DNA of 61,001 bases from Flavobacteriaceae bacterium (GTDB lineage: Bacteria > Bacteroidota > Bacteroidia > Flavobacteriales > Flavobacteriaceae). The notes under the pieces were generated by a model. It was not told the DNA's origin and made no database searches. It saw nothing but the letters and a program-made list of their open reading frames with translations. The stretch spans positions 1 to 61,001 of the forward strand of contig SHWW01000002.1 of assembly GCA_009693635.1 (NCBI GenBank). Direction: 5' to 3'. The stretch's first letter is position 1. Each line of letters begins with the position of its first letter. The position numbers and the translations under genes are program-made. Positions 56,847 to 61,001 of this stretch are shown here, piece by piece.

Positions 56847-57518
56847 TCAAAATTTAGTGTCCAAACGAATATAATCCAAAAATTCTCTGCGTGTTTGTTC
56901 GGTTTTAAATTTTCCACCAAATTCAGACGTTACTGTGCTACTTTCTATATCTTTTATTCCTCTTGAATTCACGCACAAATGTTTGGCATCAATCACACAT
57001 GCTACATCTTCAGTTCCTAAAGCAATTTGCAATTCTTGAACAATTTGCATTGTCAATCGTTCTTGAACTTGAGGTCTTTTGGCATAATGATCCACTATTC
57101 TATTCATCTTTGAAAGTCCAATTACGCGACCATTTGAAATATAAGCCACATGAGCTTTACCAATAATAGGTAGCAAATGGTGTTCGCAAGTAGAATAAAG
57201 TGTGATGTTTTTTTCAACAAGCATTTCGCCATATTTATAATTATTTTCAAACGAAGAAGCTTTTGGTTTTTTTGTAGGATTCAATCCACCAAAAAGTTCT
57301 TTTACAAACATTTTTGCCACTCGATTTGGTGTGCCTTTCATGCTGTCATCCGTTAAATCTATTCCAAGTGTTGATAGAATATTTTCGACATCTTTTTTGA
57401 TACGTTCAATTTTCTCCTCGTCAGAAATTGCAAAAGCATCTTTTCTTATAGGGTTTTTAGCGTTAGTAGCAATATGGTTGTCTCCTATTTCATCTTGAAA
57501 TTCAGCCTTGTTTATCAT
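56847..57518 (-). CDS. folE: GTP cyclohydrolase I, second copy
   Basis: 223 residues from the ATG at 57518; the longer start at 57557 would overlap the promoter box. All zinc and catalytic residues are present: [39 protein letters not shown] and AKHLCVNSRG. It differs from the operon copy by an extra N-terminal stretch of about 30 residues. Its place beside cysS suggests that this is the housekeeping folate enzyme. Confidence 0.94.
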   Translation of the reverse strand: MINKAEFQDEIGDNHIATNAKNPIRKDAFAISDEEKIERIKKDVENILSTLGIDLTDDSMKGTPNRVAKMFVKELFGGLNPTKKPKASSFENNYKYGEMLVEKNITLYSTCEHHLLPIIGKAHVAYISNGRVIGLSKMNRIVDHYAKRPQVQERLTMQIVQELQIALGTEDVACVIDAKHLCVNSRGIKDIESSTVTSEFGGKFKTEQTRREFLDYIRLDTKF

Positions 57519-57554
57519 TAATTTTAAGATATTATTTTTATATTTTTTAAAGTA

Positions 57555-57562
57555 CAAAGTTA
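57555..57562 (-). promoter_or_regulatory. -7 box TAACTTTG for the second folE
   Basis: An exact TAnnTTTG match on the minus strand, 37 bases upstream of the ATG at 57518. Confidence 0.5.
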
Positions 57563-57674
57563 CTTAATTAATGTTAAAAAGTATTAAAGTCAAACTATTT
57601 TGAATTTATTTTTTAATTTAGACAAAATATTTCTTGAAAATATTTATATTTAGCCCTTATATCTAAATAATACG

Positions 57675-60600
57675 ATGAAAAAAAATTACGTTTTATTACT
57701 ACTATTTTTTGTTTTTATTGCTAATTCGTATGGACAGACTATTGCTCCTGGATGTTCCACTGCACTTCCATTTTGTGCGGGTACTTCTAGTCAGGGACTT
57801 TCTTTTCCAAATACTACAAATGTTGCTAATGTGGGGAGCTATTCTTGTTTAGGTTCTCAACCTAATCCTGCTTGGTATTATTTACAAATCAGTCAACCTG
57901 GTAATTTAATATTTACAATTAGTCAATTTAATACAGCTGGACAACCAAGAGATGTTGATTTTATTGCTTGGGGACCATTTGTTACTCCCACTTGTGGAGC
58001 TTCTAATTTAAATTTAACAACACAAGTCGGTTGTAGTTATTCTCCTGCTGCTACGGAAAATTTCACAATCAATAATGCTGTAGTTAATCAATATTACATG
58101 GTTCTACTAACCAATTTCTCCAACCAAGCGGGTACAATCACATTAGCACAAACAGGCGGAACAGGTGCAACGAGTTGTGATATTGTTTGTCCACTTACTG
58201 TTTCTGGTGGAGGAGTGTCTGATTGTATTTATACCAATCTAAGAGCAAATTATTTAAATTCATCAACTACGCTTTCAACTTTTCAATGGACTTTTAATGG
58301 GGTTAATATTCCTGCACCTGCTGGTACTTCAAATCCACTTGGTCCGCTCGGTACGAATGTATCTACTACGCAGACTTTTGCCGCAGGTTCTTATTGTGTT
58401 ACTGCAAGAAGTCCAGGTTGTAGTACTTCTCAAACTGCTGTTTGCGCACTCATAAATCTTGGTGTGCCTGTACCGGTTCTCCCTCCAAATGATTTATTAG
58501 CTTGCAACGGTTCAACTTTTAATTTAACTCAAAATACTAGTGTGCTTCTCCAGGGTTTACCTAATCAATCTAATTATGTAGTTAAATATAATGTAAGTGC
58601 TATTAATGCTCAAACAAATATTTCACCTATTTCACCGGCTTTACAAACTGTTTTTCCTGGTTCTCAAGGTCAGAGAATTTATGCAACAGTAACAGATAGA
58701 ACAGGTGTCTATTGTACTGCAGTTGTTTCATTTACATTGGGTTTCCAATTTTGTGCTTTTTCAACAACCAATTCAGGACCAATTTGTTCGGGAAGTACAT
58801 TTAATCTTACCGCCACTGATCCAGGTCAAGGTCCGGTTACTTATGCTTGGACTGGTCCAAATGGTTTTAGTGCTATAGGTTCTAATGTTAACAATATTCC
58901 TACTCCAACAGGAGCACCTCCTTTTAATTATGTTTGTACAGCTACTATTACTGCTGGTGGTGCTACCTTAATTTCAACCACAACGGTTAATGTTAATGCA
59001 ATTCCTGTTGCCACTGCTACTCCATTATCAAGTTCAATTTGTACCGGTCTAACAACTGATATTTCATTAGGCAGTAATGTTTCTGGAACTACATTCACTT
59101 GGACTGCAACTCAAACTAATGCCTTCGGATCTTCTGCTAATAACGGTCTAAATATCGCTCAAGCATTATCCACATCTGGTAATACAATAGGTACTGTAGC
59201 ATACACCATTACTCCAACAGCAAACGGGTGTATAGGGACTTCAATTCTTTCAACTATTACAGTAAAACCATTACCTGTTGCTATTGCAACACCCACACCA
59301 GTAACAATATGTTCGGGCTCTAACTCCAATATTATATTAACAAGTTCTCCAACAGGTGCTTCATTTGCATGGACTGCAGTTCAAACTGATACTTCAGGAG
59401 CCTCTGCAAGTAATGGTTCATCAATTGTTCAAGCATTGACTGCTTCAGGAAATTTTATTGGTTCTGTTGATTATTCTATTACACCTACATTAAATTCTTG
59501 TGTTGGACTTCCAATTCATTCTATAATTACCGTAAACCCTACTCCCGTTGCAGTTGCTACTCCTGTTTCAACTACAATATGTTCAGGTTCTGCAACAAAT
59601 ATCTTACTTTCAAGTTTAGTTACTGGAGCTACATTTGCATGGACTGTATCTCAAAATAATGTTTCAGGTGCAAGTGCGGGAAATGGAACTTCTATTCTAC
59701 AAACATTAACTTCTACTTCAGCCAATCCAGGTTCGGTAGTTTATTCAATAACACCAACTGCAAATGGATGTCTAGGAGCACCTATTACTATTACAATCAA
59801 TATTACAACAGTTCCAACAGCTGCCATCACCTATGCAGGAACCCCATTTTGCACAACATTAACAACAGGACAATCGGTTACCTTAACAGGAACAGCTGCT
59901 TACACAGGTGGAGTTTACAGTTCAACAGTAGGATTAACAATAGATGCTGTAACAGGAGCTATTACCCCAAGTACGAGTACTCCTGGAAGTTATTTAGTTA
60001 CGTATACCGTTCTTGCAAGTGCAGGATGTTCTGCAGTTCCAGTTACAACTAACATTGTAATCACTTCAACTCCTACAGCAACTATAATTTATTCAGGAAC
60101 TCCATTTTGCACAACATTAACAACAGGACAATCGGTTACCTTAACAGGAACAGCTGCTTACACAGGTGGAGTTTACAGTTCAACTGTTGGATTAACAATA
60201 GATGCTGTAACAGGAGCTATTATCCCAAGTACGAGTACCCCAGGGAATTATGTAGTAACCTACACGATTGTTTCAGGTGCAGGTTGTTCACAAGTAACTA
60301 CAACTACAAATCTTGTTATTACTAAATCTCCAACAGCTGCCATCACCTATGCAGGAACTCCATTTTGCACAACATTAACAACAGGACAATCGGCTACCTT
60401 AACAGGAACAGCTGCTTATACAGGTGGAGTTTACAGTTCAACAGTAGGATTAACAATAGATGCTGTAACAGGAGCTATTACCCCAAGTACGAGTACTCCT
60501 GGAAATTATGTAGTGACCTATACTATACCTGCAACTGCTGGATGTTCTGTTGTAACAACAACAGCTAATATTGTTATTACAAAAGCTCCTACAGCAACAA

Positions 60601-61001
60601 TAATTTATTCCGGAACGCCATTCTGTACTACCTTAACTACAGGACAAGCCGTTACTTTAAATGGAACAGATGCTTATACAGGTGGAACGTATAGCTCTAC
60701 GGCAGGATTAACGATAAACCCTACCACAGGTTCTGTTACCCCAAGTACGAGTACCCCAGGGAATTATGTAGTAACCTACACGATTGTTTCAGGTGCAGGT
60801 TGTTCACAAGTAACTACAACTACAAATCTTGTTATTACTAAATCTCCAACAGCGACCATTAGTTATTCAGGAACTCCATTTTGCACCACATTAAATTCAG
60901 GACAAGCCGTTACTTTAAATGGAACAGCTGCTTATACAGGTGGAACGTATAGCTCTACGGCAGGATTAACGATAAACCCTACCACAGGTTCTGTTACACC
61001 A
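57675..61001 (+). CDS. Giant secreted repeat protein, probable T9SS adhesin (5' part, open at window edge)
   Basis: At least 1109 codons from the ATG at 57675, without a stop up to the last base. A Sec signal peptide (ending NSYGQ) precedes a Cys-containing beta domain at about 25-170 (PAWYYLQISQPGNLIFTI, DVDFIAWGPF), which I know from Flavobacteriaceae proteins that end in a gliding-motility-associated T9SS sorting domain. Ig/PKD-like domains follow, then three 90-residue and five 86-residue tandem repeats rich in Thr, Ser, Ala and Gly. The sorting domain should lie beyond the right edge. Probable role: cell-surface adhesion or gliding; inferred. Confidence 0.85.
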   Translation, partial: MKKNYVLLLLFFVFIANSYGQTIAPGCSTALPFCAGTSSQGLSFPNTTNVANVGSYSCLGSQPNPAWYYLQISQPGNLIFTISQFNTAGQPRDVDFIAWGPFVTPTCGASNLNLTTQVGCSYSPAATENFTINNAVVNQYYMVLLTNFSNQAGTITLAQTGGTGATSCDIVCPLTVSGGGVSDCIYTNLRANYLNSSTTLSTFQWTFNGVNIPAPAGTSNPLGPLGTNVSTTQTFAAGSYCVTARSPGCSTSQTAVCALINLGVPVPVLPPNDLLACNGSTFNLTQNTSVLLQGLPNQSNYVVKYNVSAINAQTNISPISPALQTVFPGSQGQRIYATVTDRTGVYCTAVVSFTLGFQFCAFSTTNSGPICSGSTFNLTATDPGQGPVTYAWTGPNGFSAIGSNVNNIPTPTGAPPFNYVCTATITAGGATLISTTTVNVNAIPVATATPLSSSICTGLTTDISLGSNVSGTTFTWTATQTNAFGSSANNGLNIAQALSTSGNTIGTVAYTITPTANGCIGTSILSTITVKPLPVAIATPTPVTICSGSNSNIILTSSPTGASFAWTAVQTDTSGASASNGSSIVQALTASGNFIGSVDYSITPTLNSCVGLPIHSIITVNPTPVAVATPVSTTICSGSATNILLSSLVTGATFAWTVSQNNVSGASAGNGTSILQTLTSTSANPGSVVYSITPTANGCLGAPITITINITTVPTAAITYAGTPFCTTLTTGQSVTLTGTAAYTGGVYSSTVGLTIDAVTGAITPSTSTPGSYLVTYTVLASAGCSAVPVTTNIVITSTPTATIIYSGTPFCTTLTTGQSVTLTGTAAYTGGVYSSTVGLTIDAVTGAIIPSTSTPGNYVVTYTIVSGAGCSQVTTTTNLVITKSPTAAITYAGTPFCTTLTTGQSATLTGTAAYTGGVYSSTVGLTIDAVTGAITPSTSTPGNYVVTYTIPATAGCSVVTTTANIVITKAPTATIIYSGTPFCTTLTTGQAVTLNGTDAYTGGTYSSTAGLTINPTTGSVTPSTSTPGNYVVTYTIVSGAGCSQVTTTTNLVITKSPTATISYSGTPFCTTLNSGQAVTLNGTAAYTGGTYSSTAGLTINPTTGSVTP
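59004..59813 (+). repeat. Three tandem 270-bp (90-aa) PKD-like repeats
   Basis: Units start at 59004, 59274 and 59544, each with Pro-Val-Ala near the start, followed by the Cys-Ser/Thr-Gly turn and the conserved FTWT/FAWT and YSITPT strands. They are diverged at the DNA level, unlike the next array. Confidence 0.85.
59814..61001 (+). repeat. Five tandem 258-bp (86-aa) repeats, last one cut by the edge
   Basis: Units start at 59814, 60072, 60330, 60588 and 60846, exactly 258 bases apart. Each begins with Pro-Thr-Ala and has a GTPFCTTL strand and AYTGG. Copies 1-3 are nearly identical in their 5' halves, copies 4-5 form a second type, and the 3' half of copy 2 matches that of copy 4. Spurious frames arise on the same strand in each unit. 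Confidence 0.93.

Noticed and set aside
59768-60568. Three plus-strand frames (59768-60052, 60107-60325, 60365-60568) sharing a peptide of the type MHNINNRTIGYLNRN
   Set aside because: They are frame-shifted readings of the 258-bp repeats inside the large adhesin gene, which is open through the whole region; the likeness among them only reflects the DNA repeats.
59814-61001. CRISPR-like array
   Set aside because: Regular spacing, but the units are 258 bases, coding, in frame and without short palindromic repeats or unique spacers.

Overview
The window is almost certainly from a Flavobacterium or close relative (Bacteroidota, Flavobacteriaceae). The evidence is its low GC content, a SusC/SusD polysaccharide locus, type IX secretion (T9SS) C-terminal sorting domains, start codons without Shine-Dalgarno sequences, and many copies of the Bacteroidota -7 promoter box TAnnTTTG. 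No rRNA, tRNA, CRISPR array, insertion sequence or prophage was seen. Most of the window is chromosomal housekeeping DNA.

Layout. (1) 126-13677: a complete beta-1,3-glucan (laminarin-type) utilisation locus: a membrane-spanning sensor/regulator, SusC, SusD, a surface glycan-binding lipoprotein, a PKD-GH16 lipoprotein, a GH3 beta-glucosidase and a second, secreted GH16. (2) 13900-26382: a sigma factor with a 47-residue companion, endonuclease III (without its iron-sulfur cysteines), Bcp peroxiredoxin, a conserved 486-residue protein of unknown function, an MBL hydrolase, an esterase, a dihydroorotase-like protein that has lost its metal-binding HxH, a BatA/VWA protein and a DEAD-box-type helicase with DEFD in motif II. 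(3) 26383-41848: lipoamide dehydrogenase, an ABC exporter, TruA, a phosphoesterase, Rho with an Asn/Gln-rich insert, a T9SS-secreted nuclease, an RsmB-like methyltransferase, ApbE facing a T9SS-secreted DUF2271 protein, and the Kup potassium transporter. (4) 43231-46934: a tight five-gene operon, TetR - ABC1/UbiB kinase - DUF2805 - SDR - FolE, with a promoter, a palindromic candidate operator and a strong terminator. (5) 47047-57518: RmuC, RNA modification enzymes, an ABC ATPase, a cold-shock-type DEAD helicase with an RGG tail, RdgB, Lgt, YidD, CysS and a second FolE. (6) 57675 to the right edge: the first 1109 codons of a giant secreted repeat protein, with three 270-bp repeats followed by five 258-bp repeats, open at the window edge.

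How the parts work together. The locus in (1) is self-contained: laminarin oligosaccharides would be sensed in the periplasm by the regulator, bound and cut at the surface by the lipoproteins and GH16, imported by SusC/D and finished by GH3. The operon in (4) is the best candidate for an under-described system. It combines a duplicated GTP cyclohydrolase I with an SDR lacking the catalytic Tyr, a DUF2805 protein and a UbiB-like kinase under a local TetR regulator. This suggests a dedicated, inducible pterin- or quinone-related pathway separate from folate synthesis. Intergenic DNA at 26605-26722 looks like a structured RNA or dispersed repeat.

Limits: all functions are read from motifs and family knowledge without database searches. 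Starts were moved to downstream Met or TTG codons where signal peptides, overlaps or family starts indicated it.
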